A stretch of 64,000 nucleotides of DNA, taken from NCBI GenBank assembly GCA_963696875.1, contig CAVOLQ010000002.1, positions 620,001 to 684,000 on the forward strand, written 5' to 3'. The notes beneath the pieces are model-generated. The model did not search any database and was not told where the DNA came from. It saw only the letters and a list, made by a program, of their open reading frames with translations. Origin of the DNA: Albibacterium sp963696875 (GTDB lineage Bacteria > Bacteroidota > Bacteroidia > Sphingobacteriales > Sphingobacteriaceae). Positions 25,382-33,652 of the stretch are shown here, in pieces. A program made the translations under genes and the position numbers. How positions within the stretch are numbered: the stretch's first letter is position 1; each line of letters opens with the position of its first letter.

Positions 25382-26944
25382 CTAAAAGAATCCTTGCTTT
25401 TTCTTATCGTAAGAAATTAACATGTTCTTCGTTTGACGGTAATGGTCTAGCATCATTTTATGATTCTCTCTACCATAACCTGATTGTTTGTAACCGCCAA
25501 ATGGGGCATGTGCAGGATAGGTATGGTATTGGTTTACCCAAACTCGACCGGCTTGTATTGCACGCGGTACTTGGAACATTTCATGAGCGTCCCGTGTCCA
25601 CACACCAGCACCTAAACCATAGATGGTATCGTTTGCGATTTCGATGGCCTCCTCGGTTGTTTTAAAGGTGGTTAAGGAAACTACAGGTCCGAATATTTCC
25701 TCTTGGAAAACACGCATTTTGTTGTTTCCCTTTAAGATAGTCGGTTGGATATAATACCCGTTTTCGGTATCTCTGTCATGCTTTTGAACCGCTCCACCTA
25801 CTAATACTTCGGCACCTTCTTCTTTTCCGATTTCTATGTAATTTAATATTCTTTCATATTGCTTTTCAGAAACTTGTGCACCGATCATAGTTTCCGGATC
25901 TAGTGGGCTTCCATATTTAATCGCTTTTATACGTTCAACAATTCGTTCGGTAAACTTATCGGCGATACTCTCATGAACCAAAATTCGAGTTGGCGCTGTA
26001 CAGATTTCTCCCTGGTTTAGCGCAAAGAACACTGCCCCTTCAATTGCCTTATCCAAAAATTCGTCATCCGCATCCATTATCGATGGGAAGAAAATATTTG
26101 GTGATTTTCCACCGAGCTCCATGGTGGAAGGAATAACGTTTTCAGAAGCATATTGCATAATGTGTCGTCCCGTTGCAGTTGAACCCGTAAAGGCTATTTT
26201 ACTAATTTTTGGTGAAGTAGCTAATGCTTTCCCAACGTCAATTCCGAAGCCGTTAACGATGTTCAATACACCGGCTGGCAATATGTCCTGAAGAAGTCCC
26301 ATTAACACCAGTATACTGGTTGGTGTTTGTTCAGCAGGTTTTAAAACAATACAGTTTCCTGCTGCTAATGCTGGTGCAATTTTCCATGTAGCCATTAATA
26401 ATGGGAAGTTCCACGGAATAATTTGTCCTACAACGCCCATTGGTTCATGCAAAACGATACTAACTGTATTCTCGTCTAGCTCTGAGATCCCGCCTTCCTC
26501 TGCGCGAATCACTCCGGCAAAATAACGAAAGTGGTCGACCACTAATGGCAAGTCGGCATTCAATGTTTCCCGAATCGCTTTTCCGTTGTCAATCGTTTCC
26601 ACAGTGGCTAAAAACTCTAAGTTATCTTCAATAACCTGAGCTACTTTCAATAAGGTATTACTTCTTTCCGTTGCCGAGGTTCTGCCCCATGTCTTAAAGG
26701 CTTCATGGGCGGCATCAAGTGCCAAATCAATATCCTCTTGGGTCGATTTCGCTGCCCTAGAAAACACTTTTCCATTTACAGGAGAAATATTATTGAAATA
26801 TTCTCCTTTTACTGGCGCTACAAACTTTCCACCAATAAAATTATCTTGTGGCAAAATCTTGCCTTTTAGCTGTGGGAATTCAAAAAGTCCCCCAGTATTT
26901 TTTTCTTTTACTCCATTCTCAGGAGCGTCTTTAATTAAATTCAT
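25382..26944 (-). CDS. Aldehyde dehydrogenase
   Basis: A 520-residue NAD(P)+-dependent aldehyde dehydrogenase. The cofactor loop IIPWNFPLLMATWKIAPALA and FTGSTATGRHIMQ, the general base in MELGGKSPNIFF, and the catalytic Cys in LNQGEICTAPTRI are all present. The EEIFGPVVSLTTF and AHAPFGGYKQSGYGREN motifs complete the fold. Overall it resembles ExaC/AldB-type enzymes that oxidise acetaldehyde and other short aldehydes. It is divergent from an AraC regulator across 224 bases and ends at a strong terminator. Confidence 0.95.
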   Translation of the reverse strand: MNLIKDAPENGVKEKNTGGLFEFPQLKGKILPQDNFIGGKFVAPVKGEYFNNISPVNGKVFSRAAKSTQEDIDLALDAAHEAFKTWGRTSATERSNTLLKVAQVIEDNLEFLATVETIDNGKAIRETLNADLPLVVDHFRYFAGVIRAEEGGISELDENTVSIVLHEPMGVVGQIIPWNFPLLMATWKIAPALAAGNCIVLKPAEQTPTSILVLMGLLQDILPAGVLNIVNGFGIDVGKALATSPKISKIAFTGSTATGRHIMQYASENVIPSTMELGGKSPNIFFPSIMDADDEFLDKAIEGAVFFALNQGEICTAPTRILVHESIADKFTERIVERIKAIKYGSPLDPETMIGAQVSEKQYERILNYIEIGKEEGAEVLVGGAVQKHDRDTENGYYIQPTILKGNNKMRVFQEEIFGPVVSLTTFKTTEEAIEIANDTIYGLGAGVWTRDAHEMFQVPRAIQAGRVWVNQYHTYPAHAPFGGYKQSGYGRENHKMMLDHYRQTKNMLISYDKKKQGFF

Positions 26945-27000
26945 ATTATGGTTTTTTAATTTTTTATCTTCAAGCTTATATGTCTCTCATATCAGCTAAA

Positions 27001-27008
27001 CAAAGATA
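27001..27008 (-). promoter_or_regulatory. Candidate -7 box (TATCTTTG) for the aldehyde dehydrogenase gene
   Basis: The octamer matches TAnnTTTG on the minus strand and leaves a leader of about 50 bases. No canonical TTG -33 is seen, in keeping with control by the divergent AraC-type activator. Confidence 0.4.
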
Positions 27009-27168
27009 GCCAATAGCTGTCTCCATAGTTAGGACGATACCGATCTATGATAGGACTAAATGGAAATTATTGGTTATTTATTATACAAAACCGATCGATA
27101 TTAAGAACTCATATTAATGAATTTTAAATTTCGCAAATCGAAGGATGTTTCCTACCTTCACCTAGGGT

Positions 27169-28014
27169 ATGAAACCAAGCAAATTAAATTTAAAGCGAAG
27201 CTATTTTTACATCAGCACTTTTCAGCAGCTGGATAGTATTTTCCTCAACCACCCCGATCGCGATTCATATTTTGAAATCTATTGGGTCAAGAATGAAAAA
27301 CCTTTGCATTTTATCGACGATAATAAAATGAAAGTTGAAGGCGATTGGATGTACTTAGTTCCGCCGTTCAGAAATTATCTGTTTCAAAAGACCAATAGAG
27401 ATGGAGTTTTTATTGCCTTTAATAAAGATCTATTAAGCTATGAGGCAAAAGAGTTTTCGTTGAATGTGTTTAACTTATTCAGCAAACACGGAGATTTCAA
27501 CACGCTATTTATTGATGAAGAAAACTCCAAATCGCTCACTATAATTTTTGATTTAATTAAAGCGGAATATGCACCCCCTTCGGACAATCTCTTATTGCTA
27601 AGAACTCTTTTAAAGGCTTTCCTTCTAAAACTAATGTCTAGCTCCCAACAGCAGCTTATCAGCCCTGATATAAATGAAAAGAGGATTTATCATTTTTTGT
27701 TGCTTCTCGAAAATCATTATTCTACAGAAAAGAGTGTGAATTTTTATGCAGAAAAGCTGAGTCTTTCCGCCAAGCGTCTCAACCAGATTTTAAAACAAAA
27801 GCTGGGTAGAACAATCAATCAGCTTATTCAAGAGCGCTTATTGATAGAGGCAAAACATTTATTGTTTGTCGGCAAGGAAAGCATAAAAGAAATATCCTTT
27901 AGCCTTGGCTTTCAAGACTCCTCTTATTTTAGTCGTTTCTTCAAGAAAATGACTAGGCTTAGTCCCGAAGAGTTTAGAGCGGAGACAAAAAAGCAAATTG
28001 CATTTAAATCATAG
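27169..28014 (+). CDS. AraC-family transcriptional regulator
   Basis: A 281-residue AraC/XylS protein. The N-terminal sensor (residues ~20-110) is cupin-like, with SYFEIYWVKNEKPLHFID. The C-terminal double helix-turn-helix shows YAEKLSLSAKRLNQILKQKL and EISFSLGFQDSSYFSRFFKK. It is divergent from the aldehyde dehydrogenase gene and is the likely regulator of it. The ligand may be the aldehyde or its precursor; this is inference from position. Confidence 0.9.
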   Translation: MKPSKLNLKRSYFYISTFQQLDSIFLNHPDRDSYFEIYWVKNEKPLHFIDDNKMKVEGDWMYLVPPFRNYLFQKTNRDGVFIAFNKDLLSYEAKEFSLNVFNLFSKHGDFNTLFIDEENSKSLTIIFDLIKAEYAPPSDNLLLLRTLLKAFLLKLMSSSQQQLISPDINEKRIYHFLLLLENHYSTEKSVNFYAEKLSLSAKRLNQILKQKLGRTINQLIQERLLIEAKHLLFVGKESIKEISFSLGFQDSSYFSRFFKKMTRLSPEEFRAETKKQIAFKS

Positions 28015-28040
28015 AAAGCAATCGACTCTCAATTTTAATA

Positions 28041-28140
28041 TCAACTATTTATCATCAACTTCCTAAACTGTTTTGGAGAAAAACCGCTCTTAACTTTAAA
28101 GAACTTTCCAAAGGCGGACTTGTCAGAAAATACAGCACCT
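28041..28140 (-). pseudogene. Remnant of an AraC-type regulator C-terminus
   Basis: The minus strand reads VFSDKSAFGKFFKVKSGFSP then KQFRKLMINS and a stop at 28041-28043. This is the second helix-turn-helix tail of an AraC protein, but upstream of it the frame soon meets a stop (near 28184) and no sensor domain follows. It is the only recognisable piece in the 392-base gap 28015-28406. The remainder (28141-28394) shows short open bits in several frames but no family I can name. The gap may mark a deleted third AraC gene. Confidence 0.55.
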
Positions 28141-28394
28141 GGGAGATTTGTCGAATGGAAGGATTCGGTTTCAACTCTGGCTTACACCCACTCTAGATCT
28201 AATCTCTGGAAAACCCAACATGTATGTAGCCTTTTTTCCAATTGGCAATATATGCATTGTGAAGGTAACTTTTCTTCATTTCTTACATACAGTTTTTGTA
28301 TAGGTATTTGTCAGTGCTGCTTGCGGAGACCACTTAGGCGCAACCTTCTTGTATCATTTATTCAATAAGGTAACTGCAAAAACTCTTAATTAAT

Positions 28395-28402
28395 TATCTT
28401 TG
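28395..28402 (+). promoter_or_regulatory. Candidate -7 box (TATCTTTG) four bases before a start codon
   Basis: The exact TAnnTTTG match ends four bases before the ATG at 28407, so transcription would start at or just after the start codon. Either the mRNA is leaderless or the box is a coincidence. No in-frame Met follows soon enough to serve as a substitute start. Confidence 0.35.
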
Positions 28403-28406
28403 TAAT

Positions 28407-29258
28407 ATGAATCAAAGTACCAATTCGGGTTTGTTTTCTGTTACAGATGTCCCCTCTAATGATTTAGCTGTAACATTAGCATCGGAGCAATACCAAGTTC
28501 TTCTGTTTAAAGGGAAAGGAACCATAACAGTCGATTTTATTGATTACAATTTTGATGGTAAAACAGTTGTTTTCACTTCACCCTATCAACATCTTAGTAT
28601 TAAAGCCACCAAAGAGTTTAATATTAAGAAAATTGATTTTCATGGAGATTTTTATTGCATTGAATACCATAAAAAAGAAGTTGCATGCAATGGTCTTCTA
28701 TTCAATAATATTTATTCTCATCCGTTAATCTCTTTAAACCAAGAGACCTTTGACGAACTGAGTAATCTTGTCAATAAATTGACCTATGAGATTGACAATA
28801 AAAGCCCCTATTCAGATCCAATTCTCAAAGCGTATTTACAATTAATTTTAGCTATTGGAAGTAAGATCAAGAGCTACGAATTAGAATACACGAGTGCAAT
28901 ACCCCAGACACACCCTACTATTGAGAAGTTTAAAAACTTACTGGAAGAAAGTTTCATCAATCAAAGGAGCACTGCATTTTATGCAAACGAATTAGCTTTA
29001 TCATCAAGTGTTTTCACTAAAAGATGCAAACTAGTTTATGGGAAAACACCTTCACAACTTATTCAAGAACGTGTCATATTGGAAGCAAAAAAACTAATCC
29101 ATCTTACTCATAAAAGCTTCAAAGAAATCGCTTTTTTGCTAAACTTCGAAGACGAACACTATTTCAGTCGATATTTCAAAAAGAACACTGGAATTACCCC
29201 AACCTTATTCCGTGAGAAAGTTGGTATCTCAATTGTGGCTGATTTATCCAACAATTAG
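28407..29258 (+). CDS. AraC-family transcriptional regulator next to an RclC-like gene
   Basis: A 283-residue AraC protein. The N-terminal part is a small cupin-like domain, and the C-terminal motif is EIAFLLNFEDEHYFSRYFKK followed by NTGITPTLFREK. Its DNA-binding half resembles that of the regulator at 27169 (YANELALSSSVFTKRCKLVY vs. the same region there), suggesting paralogy. It lies 66 bases upstream of a DUF417 gene, as rclR neighbours rclC in E. coli. Control of that gene is a reasonable inference. Confidence 0.9.
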   Translation: MNQSTNSGLFSVTDVPSNDLAVTLASEQYQVLLFKGKGTITVDFIDYNFDGKTVVFTSPYQHLSIKATKEFNIKKIDFHGDFYCIEYHKKEVACNGLLFNNIYSHPLISLNQETFDELSNLVNKLTYEIDNKSPYSDPILKAYLQLILAIGSKIKSYELEYTSAIPQTHPTIEKFKNLLEESFINQRSTAFYANELALSSSVFTKRCKLVYGKTPSQLIQERVILEAKKLIHLTHKSFKEIAFLLNFEDEHYFSRYFKKNTGITPTLFREKVGISIVADLSNN

Positions 29259-29271
29259 ACGGTTTTGTCCA

Positions 29272-29302
29272 TTGGCGTAACGGTGTATCTGAAATACTTT
29301 TG
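29272..29302 (+). promoter_or_regulatory. Promoter of the DUF417 gene
   Basis: A TTG at 29272-29274 and TACTTTTG at 29295-29302 are 20 bases apart, a good fit to the Bacteroidota promoter form. The leader to the ATG at 29325 is about 15 bases, with an A-rich ribosome-binding region. Confidence 0.6.
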
Positions 29303-29324
29303 CAACATATAAAAAACCAAAGAT

Positions 29325-29888
29325 ATGTTGTCATACTTAGCAAATACCCAAAAACATTATATCAACTTTACTAGAATAGCAATTTTCATTGTGATGGCCT
29401 GGATCGGTGGCTTAAAAGCATTTCAATATGAAGCAGACGGAATTGTTCCTTTTGTAGCGAATAGTCCGTTTATGAGCTTCTTTTATCAAAAGGATTCCCC
29501 AGAATATAAGAACTATAAAAACAAAGAAGGAGAAGTAGTGCCTAAAAATATCAGTTGGCATCAGGCAAATGGTACCTATCTGTTTTCCTACCTTCTTGGG
29601 GCTACAATAATCGCTATTGGGTTTATTGTCCTTTCAGGAGTTTTTAGTGCAAAAGCTGGCCTTATAGGAGGCTTGTTAACTGTGGGTATGTCTGTCGTTA
29701 CGTTGTCCTTCTTGATAACTACTCCAGAAGTATATGTACCCGACCTCGGCGGACCAGATCATGGTTTCCCTTTTTTATCTGGGGCAGGCCGACTTGTCCT
29801 AAAAGATGTAATAATGTTAGCAGCTGGATTGGTAGTTGCTTCAGACAGTGCAAAAACGATAATGGTGAACAAAACGTCTAAATCCTAG
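29325..29888 (+). CDS. DUF417 (YkgB/RclC-like) membrane protein
   Basis: A 187-residue inner-membrane protein with four predicted helices. The family signature is FIVMAWIGGLKAFQYEADGI followed by VPFVANSPFMSF. The late motif GRLVLKDVIMLAAGLVVASD is also typical. In E. coli the homologue RclC belongs to the reactive-chlorine resistance system controlled by the AraC protein RclR. Here only a regulator-like neighbour is present; no RclA flavoprotein gene is adjacent. A role in oxidative or hypochlorite stress is an inference. Confidence 0.88.
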   Translation: MLSYLANTQKHYINFTRIAIFIVMAWIGGLKAFQYEADGIVPFVANSPFMSFFYQKDSPEYKNYKNKEGEVVPKNISWHQANGTYLFSYLLGATIIAIGFIVLSGVFSAKAGLIGGLLTVGMSVVTLSFLITTPEVYVPDLGGPDHGFPFLSGAGRLVLKDVIMLAAGLVVASDSAKTIMVNKTSKS

Positions 29889-29922
29889 AAAATAAGTCAT
29901 TAAAAGACTCATTCAAAGACAG

Positions 29923-30063
29923 ATGACAAAAGTTAGCATCTCTAATAATCTGAATGTAGAGGCCCACATTCATTGCTACCTGAATGGTATTGATCATTTC
30001 ATTGACATCGATACAACCACAGTATTCTTCATTCCGCATAAATATATACACACTAGGCGATGA
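29923..30063 (+). CDS. Possible small ORF, 46 aa
   Basis: An ATG at 29923 opens 46 codons (MTKVSISNNLNVEAHIHCYL... ending HTRR) with a stop at 30061-30063. It starts 35 bases after the DUF417 gene and overlaps the 3' end of the convergent thermonuclease gene by 11 bases. No family is known and it may be chance. Confidence 0.2.
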   Translation: MTKVSISNNLNVEAHIHCYLNGIDHFIDIDTTTVFFIPHKYIHTRR

Positions 30064-30601
30064 AAAGAAAATTAAGTACTCTTTGAGAGACAGTTGTATA
30101 TTTGATACTTGTATTTTTATCGCGCTTGCCCCTTTTTAATTTTCTAAAATCCCATGGTGGTATAGGGTTTTTATACTTCCATAATCCAACTTTCTTACGC
30201 TTAGCACGCCTCTCAAGTTTTGCAAACTCTTCTGTTTTATCGTAATACTTGTAATGCCACGCTAATCCCGCTTTCAAAAGCTCTTCGTTCAAAATTTTTC
30301 CGTTAGGTAAAATGACTACTCCTATTATTCTACCGTAGCGATCAATATTCTTGACTTCAACTTTAACCACTTTTTCAAAGACGTTATCTGAAGTAAACTT
30401 TTTTGCAACTTGTGAAAAATCCTGTTTATTTTCCGGGCAATCAATTCCATGTAATCTGACCTTTACTTGTTTATTCTCTCCATCTAACAATGTAAATGTG
30501 TCCCCATCAGCGACTCGAAAAACTTTTCCTGAGATGACCGCTTGCCCAAGAGCAATAGAAAAACTAAAATATAGTATTAAGAAAAGATAGACTTTTTTCA
30601 T
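30053..30601 (-). CDS. Secreted thermonuclease-family (SNase) protein
   Basis: A 182-residue protein with a Sec signal peptide (MKKVYLFLILYFSFSIALGQ). The staphylococcal-nuclease fold follows, with RVADGDTFTLL, KVRLHGIDCPE (catalytic Arg and metal Asp) and NIDRYGRIIG (second catalytic region). The third motif LLKAGLAWHYKYY and the tail KKVGLWKYKNPIPPWDFRKL are typical of exported bacterial SNases. It should cut DNA and RNA outside the cytoplasm. The C-terminal extra 25 residues are poorly conserved. Confidence 0.93.
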   Translation of the reverse strand: MKKVYLFLILYFSFSIALGQAVISGKVFRVADGDTFTLLDGENKQVKVRLHGIDCPENKQDFSQVAKKFTSDNVFEKVVKVEVKNIDRYGRIIGVVILPNGKILNEELLKAGLAWHYKYYDKTEEFAKLERRAKRKKVGLWKYKNPIPPWDFRKLKRGKRDKNTSIKYTTVSQRVLNFLFIA

Positions 30602-30608
30602 ATTGCGG

Positions 30609-30616
30609 CAAAGCTA
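30609..30616 (-). promoter_or_regulatory. Candidate -7 box (TAGCTTTG) seven bases before the thermonuclease start
   Basis: The minus-strand octamer matches TAnnTTTG but leaves only seven bases to the ATG. The signal peptide fixes the start codon firmly, so the transcript would be nearly leaderless if this box is used. Confidence 0.3.
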
Positions 30617-30761
30617 AGATTATTTGCAAAAGATTAGAGTTGATGTTAGAAATTCACTCGTGACAATTCAATTAAAAATTATCAATTTCGATAAGAACGA
30701 AGCGAACTAAACTTTTATCAGTTGTTTAGGTTTAATTAATACACAATTAAGTTTTTGAGCT

Positions 30762-31217
30762 ATGGATAATAATCAAATTAACAACGAAGTATTAAACGAC
30801 CTTATACAAATAAACAATGATCGAATTGAAGGATATAAAAGAGCAATGGACGAGCTTAGTCTAAAAGACGAAGACTTAAAAAAAATCTTTTCTGAAATGA
30901 TACGCCAGAGTGCAAAATTTAAATCTCAATTGGCACAAGAGGTTCAAATCTCAGGTGAAGAACCCGTAACAGGAACAACCACTTCAGGAAAAGTATACCG
31001 AGCTTGGATGGATGTTAAAGCAATGTTTAGTGGAAATGATAGGAAAACAGTATTGGAAAACTGCGAAGCCGGTGAAGATGCAGCAAAAGAAGCATATAAG
31101 TCTGCCCTGAACACTGAGGGCCTCTCTGCCAATATTAGAAGCATGTTGATAGAACAGCGAGCAGAGGTAAATATTGCCCACAATCATATCAGATCTCTAA
31201 GGGACGCGGTGTTATAA
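30762..31217 (+). CDS. PA2169-family four-helix-bundle protein (DUF2383)
   Basis: A 151-residue ferritin-like helical protein. The opening LNDLIQINNDRIEGYKRAMD and the later MDVKAMFSGNDRKTVLENCE plus GEDAAKEAYKSAL are diagnostic of this family, common in Bacteroidota. No iron-binding site is certain. The family is often stress- or stationary-phase-associated; the function is unknown. It is convergent with the symporter gene, and a long hairpin sits between them. Confidence 0.88.
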   Translation: MDNNQINNEVLNDLIQINNDRIEGYKRAMDELSLKDEDLKKIFSEMIRQSAKFKSQLAQEVQISGEEPVTGTTTSGKVYRAWMDVKAMFSGNDRKTVLENCEAGEDAAKEAYKSALNTEGLSANIRSMLIEQRAEVNIAHNHIRSLRDAVL

Positions 31218-31222
31218 ATGTC

Positions 31223-31276
31223 AAAACTTGAATTATCGGAGAAGAATTAAATTCTTTCGCCGATAATTCAAGTTTT
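31223..31276. terminator. Bidirectional terminator hairpin
   Basis: Perfect 17-base arms aaaacttgaattatcgg (31223-31239) and ccgataattcaagtttt (31260-31276) surround a 20-base loop that itself can pair (aagaatt / aattctt). It lies six bases past the DUF2383 stop and about 55 bases past the convergent symporter stop, with T-rich flanks on both strands. Confidence 0.85.
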
Positions 31277-31331
31277 AACATCTATTGTTAATCAGCCTTA
31301 ATTTTCTATATAACTAAAAGACCGTCTTTCA

Positions 31332-32891
31332 CTAAACATCTTCTATGTTCTGTTCAAAATCAGGATCAAATTCTCCCTCCCATTTCGCAATGACAACCGA
31401 GGCAAGGCAGTTCCCGATAACATTCACCGAAGTCCTTGCCATATCCATTAGTTCATCTATTCCCAAAATTATGAATATAGGCCAAGTTGGTAAGCCAAAG
31501 GAAGCAGCTGTTCCTAATAAAATAACCAACGACGCTCTCGGTACTCCCGCCACTCCTTTGCTAGTCAACATTAAGGTAAATACAATCATAAACTGATGTC
31601 CTAAAGACAAGTGCATGCCCGCCGCTTGTGCCACGAATATTGTAGCTAAGGAAAGATAAAGTGTAGTGCCGTCTAAATTAAAACTATAGCCAGTAGGCAT
31701 AACAAAAGCCACAATCTTCTTCGGCACCCCTATACTTACCATTGCTTCCATAGCCCTTGGTAGAGCAGCCTCTGAACTAGTAGTTGCAAAGGCGATTGAC
31801 ACAGGCTCCGATACAGCTTTAATGAATTTCATCACCGGTAGTTTGATGATCCATGCGATTGGCAATAAAACTAGCAATATAAAGACAATCAAAGCAATAT
31901 ACAGTGTGATCAGCAGTTCAAAGAGGTTTATAAGTACCCCCAAACCCATATGGCCAACAGTATAGGCCATGGCTGCACCAACACCGACGGGTGCAAAGTA
32001 CATAACCATATTTGTGAATTTGAACATGGTCTCTGACAGGCTTTCTGTAAAATTAATCAAAGGACTTCGTTGTTTTTCAGGAACCATAATCAAAGCGACT
32101 CCAAAAAGTACGCTGAATAAAACAATTTGCAAAACGTCTCCTTCAGCCATCGATTTAGCAATACTTTCAGGAAAGATATGCAAGATAACTTCCGAGGTGG
32201 TTTGCGATTTTACTGCTGGCATTTCTTGCATGACTACATCTGATTGATTAAGCCCAACGCCGGCCTTACTAATATTAATGGCCGCCAAGCCAATAAGTAA
32301 AGCAAGAGTGGTTACGACCTCAAAGTAGAGAAGTGATTTCCAACCCATTCTACCGACCTGTTTGATGTCCGAATGTCCAGCGATACCATATACCAAGGTG
32401 GCAAACAAAAGAGGCGCAATAATTACTTTTATCAGCCTTAAAAATATTTGACTAAGGATATGCAAACTCTGACCAAATAAAGGGAAATCGTGGCCTATTG
32501 AGACCCCCAACAATAAGGATATTAATATCCAATAGGTTAGACTTTTCCTAATAAATCCATAATGGATTATCATGCCCAATAGGATCCACCGTATTACATA
32601 GGGAACCGCTTCTGCAATAGGAGAGATAAAAATTCCCCAGTTAAAATAGGTGTTCAATAAGTCGAAAGCACTAAAAGACAGAAAGAATAAGACTCCGATT
32701 ATAAATGCCCACTTAGTTAGTTTACTTGGAAGTACATATAAAACCAAACCTCCAAAGGCCAATAAATAAATAGGCAAGAAGCCGCTTTTACTACTTGCAC
32801 TTATTTCCGCACTAAGGAAAGAAAAAGTGTGAAAAGTAATGGCGAGAGCAAAAAGGACGATTGTACTAATAAGTATGAGTTTGTTCTTCAT
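31332..32891 (-). CDS. Dicarboxylate/amino acid:cation symporter (DAACS family) with N-terminal extension
   Basis: A 519-residue secondary transporter. The core from about residue 120 holds the GltPh-like signatures ATTSSEAALPRAMEAM (HP1 serine-rich tip), PTGYSFNLDGTTLYLSLATI (TM7 NMDGT-like motif) and LTSKGVAGVPRASLVILLG (HP2). The substrate may be C4-dicarboxylates, glutamate or aspartate, driven by Na+ or H+. The first ~110 residues add three or four hydrophobic helices that standard DctA/GltP proteins (about 420-440 residues) lack. A -7-like box lies about 55 bases upstream. Confidence 0.92.
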   Translation of the reverse strand: MKNKLILISTIVLFALAITFHTFSFLSAEISASSKSGFLPIYLLAFGGLVLYVLPSKLTKWAFIIGVLFFLSFSAFDLLNTYFNWGIFISPIAEAVPYVIRWILLGMIIHYGFIRKSLTYWILISLLLGVSIGHDFPLFGQSLHILSQIFLRLIKVIIAPLLFATLVYGIAGHSDIKQVGRMGWKSLLYFEVVTTLALLIGLAAINISKAGVGLNQSDVVMQEMPAVKSQTTSEVILHIFPESIAKSMAEGDVLQIVLFSVLFGVALIMVPEKQRSPLINFTESLSETMFKFTNMVMYFAPVGVGAAMAYTVGHMGLGVLINLFELLITLYIALIVFILLVLLPIAWIIKLPVMKFIKAVSEPVSIAFATTSSEAALPRAMEAMVSIGVPKKIVAFVMPTGYSFNLDGTTLYLSLATIFVAQAAGMHLSLGHQFMIVFTLMLTSKGVAGVPRASLVILLGTAASFGLPTWPIFIILGIDELMDMARTSVNVIGNCLASVVIAKWEGEFDPDFEQNIEDV

Positions 32892-32944
32892 AGATGAGGT
32901 TAATTGACAGTATGAAACGTCTAAAATCTATTGATTTAAGAATT

Positions 32945-32952
32945 CAAAAGTA
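32945..32952 (-). promoter_or_regulatory. Candidate -7 box (TACTTTTG) for the symporter gene
   Basis: A TAnnTTTG match on the minus strand with a leader of about 50 bases to the ATG at 32891. No clear TTG at the expected spacing. Confidence 0.35.
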
Positions 32953-33010
32953 GTAATCTTATTTAATAATTGTTAAAATAAGATTATTCCCTAATTTTTT
33001 TTAAGAAATC

Positions 33011-33652
33011 CTATGCTATTTTCACTACCTCTTCGTTCATGATTACATATACAGAATCGGTATCTAAAAAATCGGGAATAAACAAACCGGTGTGCCTGCC
33101 GAAAGCAGGTAATGTCAAGGAATAAATTCCGAGATGAAAACATGGCAAATGATAACTTTGACGGCCAAGCCCTTGAATCCGGTAACCAGGATGGATGTGT
33201 CCGCTAATATAAAAAAAGGCGTCATTAGGTTTCAAGGACAATTGGTGCCTAAGAACAATATTACTCTCCAAAATTCTTTCCTTAACTACCGACACACGAT
33301 TATCTCTGAAAAAATCCTCGGGAATAATATCATGGTTCCCTTTTGTAAGCGTGAATTGAATACCGGGAAACAGGTTGATCGTCTTAATGAATTGAAGATA
33401 TTCACTGTTTCCTTCGCTGTGAAATAAATCTCCTAGAAATACCACTTCTTTCGGTTCAAATTTCTCAATCAAGTAAATCAGGGTCTCGAGGTCATGATTT
33501 ACAGCAGGTTTTGGAATAAAAATTCCGTGTCTTCTAAAATGAACCAATTTACCCAGATGTATATCTGCTAGTACCAAAATCTTCTGCTTGGTGATAAAGA
33601 TCCCCTTTTCCGGTAATAGTTGAATTTCAGTTCCTCGGATATCAATAGTCAT
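33011..33652 (-). CDS. pdeM: Ligase-associated DNA damage response endonuclease PdeM
   Basis: A calcineurin-like metallophosphoesterase of about 213 residues. The metal-binding motifs appear in order: LADIHLGK, FLGDLFHSE, TKGNHDI and SGHIHPG. The start at 33652 (MTIDIRGTEI) is chosen over 33682, as the ten upstream residues are not family-like. It overlaps the helicase end by 11 bases. PdeM belongs to the four-gene ligase/helicase/exonuclease cluster with proposed roles in DNA repair. Confidence 0.92.
   Translation of the reverse strand: MTIDIRGTEIQLLPEKGIFITKQKILVLADIHLGKLVHFRRHGIFIPKPAVNHDLETLIYLIEKFEPKEVVFLGDLFHSEGNSEYLQFIKTINLFPGIQFTLTKGNHDIIPEDFFRDNRVSVVKERILESNIVLRHQLSLKPNDAFFYISGHIHPGYRIQGLGRQSYHLPCFHLGIYSLTLPAFGRHTGLFIPDFLDTDSVYVIMNEEVVKIA

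Noticed and set aside
28120..28368. Plus-strand open frame of 82 codons
   Set aside because: Low-complexity translation, no ribosome-binding site, and it overlaps the AraC remnant read on the other strand.
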